Part shown: positions 25,931 to 33,822 of the stretch, one piece after another
Position numbering within the stretch: position 1 is the first letter of the stretch
Layout of the letters: each line of letters opens with the position of its first letter
Assembly (NCBI RefSeq): GCF_029502005.1
Contig: NZ_JAMQOT010000003.1
Location: 186,001-250,000, forward strand
Length of the DNA stretch: 64,000 bases
From: Natrinema salsiterrestre
GTDB lineage: Archaea; Halobacteriota; Halobacteria; Halobacteriales; Natrialbaceae
Reading direction: 5' to 3'
Program-made: the position numbers and the translations under genes
The notes under the pieces: generated by a model
What the model was told of the DNA's origin: nothing
The model's database searches: none
The model's input: the letters and a program-made list of their open reading frames with translations, nothing else

Positions 25931-27907
25931 TTAGCTCACGAGGGTCCCGATTGCGGCTTCGGAGTCAGTATCGTCATCCTCAGTGAGTTCGAGGAACGCG
26001 ACCTCTCCGGCCTCGTCGCTCAGGATCATGTGGACGAAGCTTCCGGCCTCGAGGCCGCTCGTATCGACATCGAATCCGATTTCGTCGCTCTCTTCGCCCT
26101 CGAGCGTTACGGTCTGTGCGGCCGCGAGGTCACCGTCGATACGGAACTGAATGGTCTCGGTTTGCTCCTGATCGCTCGGATTCGAGACCGTCGCCGTCAC
26201 GGTGATCGTGTCACCGACTTCGGCGCTCTCGGGAGCATCCAGCTCGCTGACGTCGAACGATTCGGTCTGTTCTTCTTCGACGTCGGTTTCGTTGTCTTCG
26301 TCGTCGACGGGTTCTTCCTCAACGTCGTCGGTTTCGTTGTCTTCTTCGACGCCGTCAGTTTCGTTGTCTTCCTCGGCGTCGTCAGTTTCGTTATCTTCGT
26401 CGACCGGGTCTTCCAGAACGGGTTCGTCGATTTCCTCAGTTTCGTTGTCTTCTTCAGCGTCGTCAGTTTCGTTGTCGCCGTCGACGGGGTCTTCCAGAAC
26501 GGGTTCGTCGATCTCCTCGGTTTCGTTATCTTCTTCAGCGTCGTCAGTTTCGTTGTCGCCGTCGACGGGATCTTCCAGAACGGGTTCGTCGACCTCTTCG
26601 GTTTCGTTATCCTCTTCGTCGACGGGTTCCTCTTCACCCTCTTCCTCGTCCGGCGCGTCCTCGAGGACGATGAACACAGTAACTTCGTCGATCGTTACTT
26701 GCACGTCGCCGGCCGCTTCCTCGGCGGATTCGTCGGCGCCGTTTCCGCCGGTCTCGCTTTCGGTATCGGTTTCGTTGTCGTCTTCGATCCCGAGGCCGTT
26801 ATCATCAGCTTGCTCGTCGGACACATGGTCGGCACCGTTTATTTGAATGTCTCCGACGGAGATTGCCATTCTCACCTGATCGAAGGACATCGCTCGATCC
26901 CCGAGATCGTCGCCAATGCTCGACGCATTGCCGTCTTCGAGGTCGTCGAGTTCGTCCTGAGTGACGTGGAAGACGTTGAGTTGCTCGATCTGGACGTTGA
27001 TCGTGAGTCCGTCCATCGCCACGCGCTCTTCGTCGTCCGGTTCTTCTTCGACCGGTTCTTCTTCGACCGGCTCTTCGGTCACGTTATCGTCTTCCTCGAC
27101 CGGCTCTTCTTCGACCGGTTCTTCAGTCACGTTGTCGTCTTCTTCGACCGGCTCTTCTTCGACCGGTTCTTCAGTCACGTTGTCGTCTTCTTCGACCGGC
27201 TCTTCTTCGACCGGTTCTTCAGTCACGTTGTCGTCTTCCTCGACCGGCTCTTCTTCGACCGGTTCTTCCTCGACATCGTCCGCTGCTCCGACGGTGACCA
27301 CTGCCTCGTCGGTCACTGGTTCATCGTTGGGCGTGAGGAACGGTCCGTCTGCCTGACCGTCGGTCTCGACGAAATCGTACTGCTGGTTATCGTTCGTGTC
27401 GCGATGTGGCATCGCGATCAGGGTCTCGTCCTCCTCGAGCGGCTCGTCCAGCGTGACTTCGACCTGATCGTGCGTGCCCGCCTCGAGATATTCGGAGGTG
27501 CCGATAACGCTCTCCAGGACGTTCCCCACGAGGAGACTGCTGTCGTGGATCGTCACGAAGCCGGGGCTCGCGAGCGAGACGTTCTCGACGACGACCGTAT
27601 CGCCCTCGGTCGTCTGGTCGTTAAACGTCACGTACGCGCCCTGTTGGGCGTCCGTTTCGTTCTCTCCGTCGTCGGCCTCTATCGGTGTCGCGTTATCTTC
27701 CTGAAGTCCGGTCGCTGTGTCCGTCTCTTCTCGTTCGGTATCCGATTCGTCTGTCGAATCCGCGTTCGCCGAGTCGTACTCGTCCTGGCTGCTGTCGGTG
27801 CTCTGGTCGACGCCATTGCCGGACGCTGCGGCTGTGGCCATCGCCCCGCCCGAGCAAACGACTAGCAGCGCGACTAGTACGACGAGTACCTGTTTGCGTG
27901 CGTTCAT
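25931..27907 (-). CDS. secreted acidic repeat protein with DUF7282-like domain and many sequons
   Basis: A 658-residue exported protein. It has a Sec-type signal peptide at residues 1-28 (hydrophobic core, then ATAAAS). A DUF7282-like beta domain is at about 85-210. Four tandem 16-residue repeats EEPVEEEPVEEDDNVT follow, then a beta-rich middle part. Next come about three 27-residue repeats built on DNET...DEPVLEDPVD, and finally a CARDB-like beta domain. I count 18 N-x-S/T sequons, 14 of them within the two repeat arrays or their flanks, so it is a candidate heavily N-glycosylated surface protein. No C-terminal sorting motif or membrane anchor is seen. Location next to the glycan genes fits, but the link is inference. 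Confidence 0.83.
   Translation of the reverse strand: MNARKQVLVVLVALLVVCSGGAMATAAASGNGVDQSTDSSQDEYDSANADSTDESDTEREETDTATGLQEDNATPIEADDGENETDAQQGAYVTFNDQTTEGDTVVVENVSLASPGFVTIHDSSLLVGNVLESVIGTSEYLEAGTHDQVEVTLDEPLEEDETLIAMPHRDTNDNQQYDFVETDGQADGPFLTPNDEPVTDEAVVTVGAADDVEEEPVEEEPVEEDDNVTEEPVEEEPVEEDDNVTEEPVEEEPVEEDDNVTEEPVEEEPVEEDDNVTEEPVEEEPVEEEPDDEERVAMDGLTINVQIEQLNVFHVTQDELDDLEDGNASSIGDDLGDRAMSFDQVRMAISVGDIQINGADHVSDEQADDNGLGIEDDNETDTESETGGNGADESAEEAAGDVQVTIDEVTVFIVLEDAPDEEEGEEEPVDEEDNETEEVDEPVLEDPVDGDNETDDAEEDNETEEIDEPVLEDPVDGDNETDDAEEDNETEEIDEPVLEDPVDEDNETDDAEEDNETDGVEEDNETDDVEEEPVDDEDNETDVEEEQTESFDVSELDAPESAEVGDTITVTATVSNPSDQEQTETIQFRIDGDLAAAQTVTLEGEESDEIGFDVDTSGLEAGSFVHMILSDEAGEVAFLELTEDDDTDSEAAIGTLVS
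26380..26630 (-). repeat. coding tandem repeat, 81-bp unit (about three copies)
   Basis: This array encodes the 27-residue acidic repeat of the surface protein, with two NET sequons per unit. Copies are nearly identical in DNA, including silent positions, which suggests recent expansion or gene conversion. Confidence 0.75.
27043..27273 (-). repeat. coding tandem repeat, 48-bp unit (four copies)
   Basis: This array encodes EEPVEEEPVEEDDNVT four times, each copy ending in an NVT sequon, followed by a partial copy. The DNA copies differ at only a few bases, so the copy number probably varies between strains. Confidence 0.82.
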
Positions 27908-28125
27908 AGTTGCCGTGAAGGCATCCATCACGTCGGGGGTTCGGCGGATAAACAGGCAGAACCATTACGCTAAGAAACCGAATACTACGGCCCAGCAGTG
28001 CGTGTTCAGTGGCGGGCTCGACGGCAGAAAACAACGATTGCTGATAGGAACGATCGGTCGACCGTACTCCGTTTCGCTCGAGCAGGGCCAAGCCGCCCGC
28101 ACCCCGGCGGAGCGAAACGGCAGTG

Positions 28126-28626
28126 CTAGTCGTCGTTGGCCTGTTCGGGCGATTTCGAGGCCGTCGGTTCGTGGCCGGGCAAACAGACCAGGTTCTCCCG
28201 CCCGAGCCGAAGCTTGGTGATCTGACCGTCCTCCTCGAGATCGGCGAGCAGTCGGCTGACTTTCGCTTTCGACCAGTCGACGGAATCGACGATGTTCGAT
28301 TGCTTCATTCGCCCGCCGTTCTCCCTGAGAAGTCGGCGCACCAGCTCCCGATCGGTCACGAACTCCTCGCGTTCGGACTCCGTCTCGTTCGGGCGCGAGA
28401 CCGGTCGTTCGTATCGGTTACGGGCGACGAGTACGCCACCGAGTACTGCGAGCGCGACGATGCCCGCGAGAGCCGCGAGGTGTGCGTTCCCGTCCAGTTG
28501 CAGCGGTCGACTGGACTCGGGAAGGACGCCCGTCCACGAGCTCGTGGCAACTGTCGACGCGGCTACACCGACAATCGACGACCTGTGCCCGGCGAGTAGC
28601 GTGAAACCGTGTCGTCGGTTGCTCAT
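28126..28626 (-). CDS. membrane-anchored MarR-like HTH protein (DUF7343-like)
   Basis: A 166-residue protein. One or two N-terminal membrane segments (the clear one at 49-68, LAALAGIVALAVLGGVLVAR) precede a winged HTH of about 60 residues (VTDRELVRRLLRENGGRMKQSNIVDSVDWSKAKVSRLLADLEEDG). The DWSKAKVSRL recognition helix is typical of a haloarchaeal family usually found downstream of secreted or surface-protein genes. It is upstream of, and on the same strand as, the sequon-rich surface protein, separated by 218 bases. A TTATAAAAAAC element (minus strand, 28690-28702) is about 65 bases upstream. Confidence 0.8.
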   Translation of the reverse strand: MSNRRHGFTLLAGHRSSIVGVAASTVATSSWTGVLPESSRPLQLDGNAHLAALAGIVALAVLGGVLVARNRYERPVSRPNETESEREEFVTDRELVRRLLRENGGRMKQSNIVDSVDWSKAKVSRLLADLEEDGQITKLRLGRENLVCLPGHEPTASKSPEQANDD

Positions 28627-29084
28627 GGCTGGTGAGGGGTTGTCGTCGCGTAATTCATGTCCTATACCCTCGTGACCGCTCTACAAATTGTTTTTTATAA
28701 CACATATTCTGATAGCGGTTCATCTGTATATCACGATCACTGTGGTTTCGATGCGCGCGGCCGACTCTCTCGAGTCCGGCGAGTGGCCGGCGATCGGTAA
28801 CGGGGACTGCGGATACTCTCCGCACGGTCGTCCTGCTGGGACACTCGCCAGTCATGGTATAGGCGGTCTTTGATCGACGGTCTGAATAAACACGACTGGA
28901 CGTTCGGACGGTTAGCGCGGATTCGCTCCGGATTCAGTCAGTAATACCCTGTTGGTGCGACACTCTTTCGATCGGATACGAGCGAAAAACGGATTCGTCG
29001 AGGCCGCCGGAGCCGGGTTCGAACGTCGTCCGATTCAACCCGACTGGAGAATCGAATCGAGGAAAGAAGTGAACGGAAGTCGGG
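28627..29084. other. intergenic region
   Basis: This 458-base spacer contains the AT-rich promoter of the membrane HTH gene (28685-28735) at its left. The rest shows no gene. A GGGTTCGAAC stretch near 29015 recalls a tRNA T-loop, but no stem or cloverleaf forms around it. Confidence 0.5.
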
Positions 29085-30074
29085 TTAGCTATACGACTCC
29101 TCTTCTCGATTCGGTCCGAGCGGTACCTCAGCGTCCGCACCGGTTCCGCCGCTCCGTCCGTCGCCGATCAGCGACCGGATTCCGGACTCGAGACCGACGC
29201 GAGCCTCGAACCCGAGCTCGCGGGTCGCTTTGGAGGTGTCGGCACCGCTGTGTCTGATGTCGCCGGAACGAGGGGCCCGGTGGACGATCGACGAGGACGA
29301 CCCGGTCGCGTCGCGGACCGTCTCGGCGAGGTCCAGAATCGACGTTCGCTGGCCCGTGCCGATGTTGTACGCCTCGCCGACCGCATCGGTCGTCGCCGCG
29401 TGCAGGTTCGCCCGGACCACGTCGCTGACGTGGACGAAATCGCGACTCTGGCGGCCGTCTCCCTCGACGGTGATCGGTTCCGACGCTCGCGCCTGCTCGA
29501 GGAACGTCGAAATGACGCCGCTGTAGGGGCCCTGCTGGCGCGGGCCGTAGACGTTGAAGTATCGCAACGCGACGGTCTCAAGGCCGTATAACTCCTCGTA
29601 GAGCCGGGCGTACTGATCCAGCGCGAGCTTCTGGACGCCGTACGGCGAGGTCGGATTCGTCCGCGCCGTCTCCGGTACCGGAAGCTCGTCGGGGTGGCCG
29701 TAGACGGCCGCGCTCGAGGCGACGACGACCCGGGCGTCCTCCCGGCGGGCCTGCTCGAGGACCAGCAGGCTCGCCTCGAGGTTCGTTCGATTGCTCTGCC
29801 GGGGCTCGTCGACGCTCCGGCTGACGCTGACGACCGCCGCGTGGTGGAAGATCAGGTCGACGCCGCGGGCGGCCTTTTGCAGGGCGATCGGATCGCGAAC
29901 GTCGCCGTCGATGACCGTCGCGTCCTCCGGGAGGTGTGCTCGGTCGCCGGTCGAGAAGTCGTCGAGCACTCTGACCTCGTTGTGGGGGCAGAGGGCGTCG
30001 ACGAGGTGGCTCCCGATGAAGCCCCCGCCCCCGGTCACGAGGATCGTGCTGTCGCGGATCGCTGGCGAGTCCAT
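29085..30074 (-). CDS. UDP-glucose 4-epimerase-like NAD-dependent epimerase
   Basis: A 329-residue extended SDR enzyme. The NAD motif GGGGFIGSH is at 15-23, the catalytic serine region ASSAAVYG follows at 119-126, and YGVQK (145-149) supplies catalytic Tyr145 and Lys149. RYFNVYGPRQ and RDFVHVSDV are the usual UDP-sugar-binding blocks. It probably interconverts UDP-glucose/UDP-galactose or the N-acetyl or uronic forms; specificity is not evident. It has the NAD-binding and substrate blocks of GalE/WbpP enzymes at normal length and is monocistronic. Confidence 0.88.
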   Translation of the reverse strand: MDSPAIRDSTILVTGGGGFIGSHLVDALCPHNEVRVLDDFSTGDRAHLPEDATVIDGDVRDPIALQKAARGVDLIFHHAAVVSVSRSVDEPRQSNRTNLEASLLVLEQARREDARVVVASSAAVYGHPDELPVPETARTNPTSPYGVQKLALDQYARLYEELYGLETVALRYFNVYGPRQQGPYSGVISTFLEQARASEPITVEGDGRQSRDFVHVSDVVRANLHAATTDAVGEAYNIGTGQRTSILDLAETVRDATGSSSSIVHRAPRSGDIRHSGADTSKATRELGFEARVGLESGIRSLIGDGRSGGTGADAEVPLGPNREEESYS

Positions 30075-30286
30075 CGTCCCGACCCGATCAGGAGCTCGTT
30101 GTTTAGTATCGCGCTCGTACCGCCGCGTAGCCGGTGTCTACTCGACCGATAGGCGGTGCCTACGGCTTCGATCGCGGGTTTCCGACGGCAAGCCGAGGAC
30201 ACGACCGTGTCGTGACGTCGACCGATCTGTCAGTCGAAAATCCGACCTGGAATACACTTTTGAGCGTGGCTCCCCATCGGTCACGT

Positions 30287-30466
30287 ATGCTACGGAACGC
30301 CCTTTCGCGACTCCGCGAGTGGATCGCCGTCGACGATCCCGAGGACCGAATCGAGGGCTCCGGCGAGGCGATCGTCTCGCCCCAGCACAGACGGTCCGCC
30401 GAGGCCGAACGGGAACTCGAGCGGCTCGGCGAGCTGAGCGACGACCACGATTTCAAAAACCGGTAG
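30287..30466 (+). CDS. small acidic hypothetical protein
   Basis: A 59-residue protein of unknown function, charged and helical (RLREWIAVDDPEDR, AEAERELERLGEL). An ACACTTTTGA element lies about 27 bases upstream of the ATG, a good TATA distance for a nearly leaderless transcript, which is the main support that this is a gene. It ends before the candidate structured RNA. Confidence 0.55.
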   Translation: MLRNALSRLREWIAVDDPEDRIEGSGEAIVSPQHRRSAEAERELERLGELSDDHDFKNR

Positions 30467-30540
30467 CGTATCGTCTCGTCTCGTTCGATTGTCGGCTCTC
30501 GTTGCCCTCGAGTCCGTCCTTGTTTCGACGAATTAGCAGT

Positions 30541-30549
30541 AGATATAAG
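30541..30549 (+). promoter_or_regulatory. TATA-like element upstream of candidate RNA
   Basis: AGATATAAG lies about 25-30 bases upstream of the first base of the predicted structured RNA at 30574. That is the usual distance from an archaeal TATA box to the transcription start. Confidence 0.4.
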
Positions 30550-30573
30550 TCACATTAGATCAACTATTAGAAC

Positions 30574-30656
30574 GGAAGCCGGTCTCCGTCGGGGGCGTCC
30601 GCAAACGTCCCGGGTGTGCACACCACCCGAGACTGGCTTCCCAACCCGCAAGGGTT
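30574..30656 (+). ncRNA. candidate structured RNA: three-way junction plus GNRA hairpin
   Basis: A 13-bp helix P1 forms between GGAAGCCGGTCTC (30574-30586) and GAGACTGGCTTCC (30629-30641), with one G-U pair. It encloses two hairpins stacked without linker. P2 is GGGGCGT (30592-30598) with ACGTCCC (30605-30611) around a six-base loop. P3 is GGGTG (30612-30616) with CACCC (30624-30628). P1 is followed by a fourth hairpin, AACCC-GCAA-GGGTT (30643-30656), closed by a GNRA tetraloop. A TATA-like element is suitably upstream. I could not match it to a riboswitch, SRP RNA, RNase P RNA or H/ACA RNA. It may be an independent small RNA or a leader for the downstream zinc-finger gene. Confidence 0.5.
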
Positions 30657-30767
30657 CAGGAGCCATGCTTACGTTCAAACCAACGGGATATAAACGTCCC
30701 GCACGCACTCGGAATCGACCGACACGACCAGCCTCGAGTCCAGTTTTGGGGTCTCAACGGATGGGGT

Positions 30768-30944
30768 GTGATCGCCGTGTGTAGCGAGTCCGAGGGGGAC
30801 GACGGATCCTCGTCGATCCCCGACTGCTCACACTGTGGAGAGCCGGTCCTGTTCGCCGTCGTCACCGGCCCCACCACCGGGACCGTCGAGCCCTGTGGCT
30901 GTTCCGTGCCGCCGGACCTGTTCGCGGAGTTGCGGGAGGAGTAG
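30768..30944 (+). CDS. small zinc-finger protein
   Basis: A 58-residue protein starting at GTG 30768 or GTG 30777. It has an IPDCSHCGEP knuckle and a second VEPCGCSV cluster about 30 residues later, giving two cysteine pairs for one zinc site, and a short helical tail FAELREE. A GGATATAAACG element at 30687-30697 is about 72 bases upstream. A hairpin (30947-30968) follows the stop directly. No known function. Confidence 0.6.
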   Translation: MIAVCSESEGDDGSSSIPDCSHCGEPVLFAVVTGPTTGTVEPCGCSVPPDLFAELREE

Positions 30945-30946
30945 GG

Positions 30947-30968
30947 GAGGGCTCGGACTCAAGCCCTC
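30947..30968 (+). terminator. hairpin after zinc-finger gene
   Basis: GAGGGCT and AGCCCTC form a 7-bp stem with an 8-base loop three bases after the stop codon. It lacks a following T-tract, so it may be an mRNA 3'-end structure rather than an active terminator. Confidence 0.35.
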
Positions 30969-31190
30969 GGCGGTCACCCGGTCGGTCGACACGGCCAGTC
31001 GAGATCACCACGCACCACCTGCCGTCGACATCACTCGCCGGCCGATCGGGACGTACGCGGGGCTCGAGCGCGCCTTCGTCGTAACGTAGTGGTTTTTCAA
31101 AACCGTCGTCGCGTGGGTGCTCGATCGCTATATTCGTAGTGTCGGCCCTAGCATTGGTCTTTCTACCAACCTTGTAACAGGTGATCGAGA

Positions 31191-31487
31191 ATGGGAAACA
31201 TCGCACACCGTCCGGGTCGAAACGAATCTGCGGGGGAGGAGGTCACCCTCACGGTCGACGGTCACGGACGGGTTACGCTTCCGAAGGGAGTTCGAGAGCG
31301 ATTGGGTATCGAACCGAACGATCGAATTTCGGCCACGCTCATCGGATCCGTCCTCGAAATCACGCCGAAGCCGAGGTCGGAGTTGCAGACGGCGACAGCA
31401 GAGCGTGGCGAGTGGGCGAATTCGACGCCGATCGATGCGGGAGAAGCGCTTTTCGGATCGATGGACTCTGACGAAACGACGGAATGA
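31191..31487 (+). CDS. AbrB/SpoVT-type antitoxin or regulator
   Basis: A 98-residue protein with a single swapped-hairpin AbrB domain (about 17-62): VTLTVDGHGRVTLPKGVRERLGI followed by a second beta strand pair. The C-terminal 35 residues would bind a toxin partner. AGGTGATC, a strong match to the haloarchaeal 16S anti-Shine-Dalgarno, lies just upstream of the ATG and fixes the start. Such proteins usually pair with PIN-domain (VapC) toxins; only a remnant of one seems to follow. Confidence 0.87.
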   Translation: MGNIAHRPGRNESAGEEVTLTVDGHGRVTLPKGVRERLGIEPNDRISATLIGSVLEITPKPRSELQTATAERGEWANSTPIDAGEALFGSMDSDETTE

Positions 31488-31507
31488 CTGGCTAACTGCC
31501 GACCGAG

Positions 31508-31591
31508 GTCACGGTCCTCACGGACGTCAACGTACTCGAGTGTGTCGTCGGTTCAACCCTACCGTGGGTCTCTCGTCTGGAACGCTTCTGA
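31508..31591 (+). pseudogene. possible remnant of PIN-domain (VapC) toxin N-terminus
   Basis: Right after the AbrB gene, this frame reads VTVLTDVNVLECVVG and then stops at 31589. That resembles the first strand of a PIN domain with its first metal-binding aspartate (TDVNVL). No start codon precedes it in frame and no second half exists. It could be the decayed partner toxin, or chance similarity over 15 residues. Confidence 0.3.
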
Positions 31592-31610
31592 ACGATATTC
31601 GAAATAAGCA

Positions 31611-31624
31611 TATATTCGAATATA
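31611..31624. promoter_or_regulatory. TTCGAA palindrome upstream of small membrane protein
   Basis: TATATTCGAATATA is a perfect 14-bp palindrome 14 bases upstream of ATG 31638. A second TTCGAA in a similar AT context is at 31598-31603. The pair may be an operator overlapping the promoter. Confidence 0.4.
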
Positions 31625-31637
31625 TACTGTGTAATAA

Positions 31638-31886
31638 ATGCCTGCAATAGGTCTCCTGGGTATCGTCGCGTTCGCTCTTCAGATCGGGGTCGGATTCGGT
31701 GTGTATCGGTTCCTCGCTGACGACGGACGGATGGCTGCGGCGATCACTGGCACTGTCGCGGTCGGATTCGGTATCGTCTCCATGTTCGCAGTAGGTCTGT
31801 TTCTCACGCTTGCGTTGGACCTCGTCATCCTGGCACTCGCTGCGCTCGTCGGCGGGAAATTCGAGCGACGGCCGACCCCGAGTTAG
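31638..31886 (+). CDS. small membrane protein
   Basis: An 82-residue hydrophobic protein with three probable membrane segments (about 3-22, 32-53 and 54-72) and a short basic tail KFERRPTPS. I do not recognise the family. It starts right after the TTCGAA palindrome and is followed 89 bases later by dihydroorotase on the same strand. Function unknown. Confidence 0.6.
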   Translation: MPAIGLLGIVAFALQIGVGFGVYRFLADDGRMAAAITGTVAVGFGIVSMFAVGLFLTLALDLVILALAALVGGKFERRPTPS

Positions 31887-31975
31887 CGCTCGGCAACTCC
31901 ACAGTCGCCTCGTCGACAGGGGGCCGCGACCCGTTTGGGGAAGCTATATGCGCCGCCCTCGGCAAGTCCTCGCCA

Positions 31976-33343
31976 ATGACCGTCGATCTCGTCGTGCGCA
32001 ACTGTACCGTCGTCACGCCCGCGGGTCGTTCGCCCGATTCGGGCGTCGCCGTCGAGGACGGAACCATCGTCGCCGTCGGGCGGAGCGACCGCCTCCCCGA
32101 CGCGGATCGCGTCCTCGACGCCGAGGGGAACGTCCTCGTGCCGGGTATCGTCGACTGTCACATCCACAACCGCGAACCCGGCCTCGAGTACAAGGAAGAC
32201 TGGGAATCCGCGACGCGGGCGGCGGCCGCCGGCGGCGTGACCACCGTCGTCGGGATGCCGAACACGGACCCGGTCATCGACCGGCCCGAGCACCTCGAGC
32301 TGAAGTTCGAGCGAGGCGAAGCCTCGGCCCACGTCGACTTCCAGAGCTACGCCGTCGTCACCTCGGAGAACCTCGAGCTCATCCCCGAAATCGCCGAGAT
32401 CGGCCCGCTCGGGTTCAAGATCTTCCTCGGCTCGACGGTCGGTGACGTGCCGCCGCCGAACGACGGCGAGATCCTCGAGGCGATGGAGAAGATCCGAGAG
32501 ACGGGCAAACGGCTCGGCTTCCACGAGGAGAACGGCGAGATTATCGACCACTACACGGAGCGGTTCAAGGCCGAGGGGCGAAACGAGCCGATCGATCACT
32601 CCCACTCGCGACCTGTGATCGCCGAACGGGAGGCCGTCGAGCGGATGCTCACCTTCGCCGAGGAGACGGGCGCGAAGATCCACATGTTCCACGTTTCGTC
32701 TGGCTCGGCCGCCGAAGCCGTCGCCCGCGGGAAATCCCGAGGGGTCGACGTCACCGCCGAGACGACTCCTCACTACCTCTGGTTCACCGAGGACGTCATG
32801 CGCGAGAAGGGCAACGTCGCCCGCGTCCAGCCGCCGATCCGGAACGCCGACGAACGCGAGCGACTCTGGGACGTGGGCATCGACGACGGCGCGATCGACT
32901 GCATCGCCACCGATCACGCGCCCCACACGCCCGAAGAAAAGATGGTCGACGACCCCTTCGGGAACACCTGGGACGCGATCTCGGGCTTCGTCGGCCTCGA
33001 GACCGAGGTCCCGGCCATGCTCACCTTCGTCGATCGGGGTCGATTCACGCTCGAGGAGTGGGTCCGTCGCCATTCGACGCGCCCGGCGCAGGTCTGGGGG
33101 ATGTACCCGCAGAAGGGGTCGCTGCAGGTCGGCACTGATGCGGACTTCACCGTCGTGGATCCCGACCGCGAATGGACGCTCGAGGACCGAACGGAGTTGC
33201 ATTCGAAAAACTGCGTGACGCCGTTCGAGGGAGAGTCGTTTACCGGGAAAGCGGTCGCGACCGTCGTCCGCGGTGCGATCGTTGCCGAGAAGGGTGCGGT
33301 CGTCGGCGACTCGGGGTACGGAACGCGCGTGGACGTCGAGTGA
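31976..33343 (+). CDS. pyrC: dihydroorotase
   Basis: A 455-residue cyclic amidohydrolase of pyrimidine biosynthesis, closing carbamoyl-aspartate to dihydroorotate. The metal site shows DCHIHNREPG (in place of the usual DxHxHxREPG), a carbamylated-lysine candidate in GFKIFLGST, further ligands in MFHVSSG and TAETTPHYLWF, and the catalytic aspartate in ATDHAPHT. Allantoinase or hydantoinase cannot be excluded, but the archaeal pattern GFKIFLGST and the dihydroorotate dehydrogenase gene 3 kb away favour dihydroorotase. Monocistronic. Confidence 0.87.
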   Translation: MTVDLVVRNCTVVTPAGRSPDSGVAVEDGTIVAVGRSDRLPDADRVLDAEGNVLVPGIVDCHIHNREPGLEYKEDWESATRAAAAGGVTTVVGMPNTDPVIDRPEHLELKFERGEASAHVDFQSYAVVTSENLELIPEIAEIGPLGFKIFLGSTVGDVPPPNDGEILEAMEKIRETGKRLGFHEENGEIIDHYTERFKAEGRNEPIDHSHSRPVIAEREAVERMLTFAEETGAKIHMFHVSSGSAAEAVARGKSRGVDVTAETTPHYLWFTEDVMREKGNVARVQPPIRNADERERLWDVGIDDGAIDCIATDHAPHTPEEKMVDDPFGNTWDAISGFVGLETEVPAMLTFVDRGRFTLEEWVRRHSTRPAQVWGMYPQKGSLQVGTDADFTVVDPDREWTLEDRTELHSKNCVTPFEGESFTGKAVATVVRGAIVAEKGAVVGDSGYGTRVDVE

Positions 33344-33477
33344 GGACCGCCGCCGTTCCGGACCGGATGCGCCGAGAACCCGCTTGTAGGTCGTTCCGCG
33401 TGACGATTCTCAGGACCTGAAAGTCGCGGCCGGCTTATATTCACACCCGATCCGTTCGAATTCGATGACGATCGAAC

Positions 33478-33714
33478 ATGACCGAAGTAGACCAGGCGGC
33501 CGACGCGAGCGACGAGTCGGACGGTGCGGACAAGACGGAACAGCTCAGATCGGTGTACCTCTCAGTGACCGGCGGTGAGGCGGAGCCGATGATCGAATCC
33601 CAGCGGGATGATTCCAGTTCCCGGGAAATCCGCGCGGAACGAACCGACGAAGTCGTCGGTCCCGCGGAACACCACGGACTCGACGACGCGATCGACGATC
33701 CCGAGGTGAGTTGA
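33478..33714 (+). CDS. small acidic protein of unknown function
   Basis: A 78-residue protein that is almost entirely charged and probably disordered, apart from EQLRSVYLSVTGG (about 21-33). A CTTATATTC element about 40 bases upstream of the ATG is a good TATA box, which is the main reason for calling it. No family recognised. Confidence 0.5.
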   Translation: MTEVDQAADASDESDGADKTEQLRSVYLSVTGGEAEPMIESQRDDSSSREIRAERTDEVVGPAEHHGLDDAIDDPEVS

Positions 33715-33822
33715 TCCGAGCGTCGGCGACACTATCATCGCTTCGACGTCTCCGTGTCGTGTCTGCGATTCTATTCGGTACTAAAAAGTTGCGCAGGTAA
33801 CAAGTCGTCGAGAGAGACTCCG

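Noticed and set aside
27043-27273. Possible CRISPR or satellite repeat
   Set aside because: The 48-bp period is a multiple of three and stays in frame within the surface-protein gene, so it is a coding repeat.
26030-27865. A 611-codon open frame on the plus strand opposite the sequon-rich surface protein
   Set aside because: It is antisense to a protein with signal peptide and conserved domains. Glu/Asp-rich repeats on one strand produce long Phe/Val/Leu-rich antisense frames without stops, and there is no plausible domain.
29005-29060. GGGTTCGAAC resembling a tRNA T-arm
   Set aside because: The flanks do not form a T-stem, and no acceptor, D- or anticodon arm can be drawn around it.
30571-30660. 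Identification of the structured RNA as an H/ACA guide RNA or a three-way-junction ribozyme
   Set aside because: There is no ACA box at the proper distance, no kink-turn signature, and no hammerhead or purine-riboswitch core sequence in the junction.
30665-30781. 39-codon ORF starting right after the GNRA hairpin, preceded by AGGAG
   Set aside because: The Shine-Dalgarno spacing of two bases is too short, the peptide is basic and low-complexity, and the zinc-finger gene overlaps its end in another frame.
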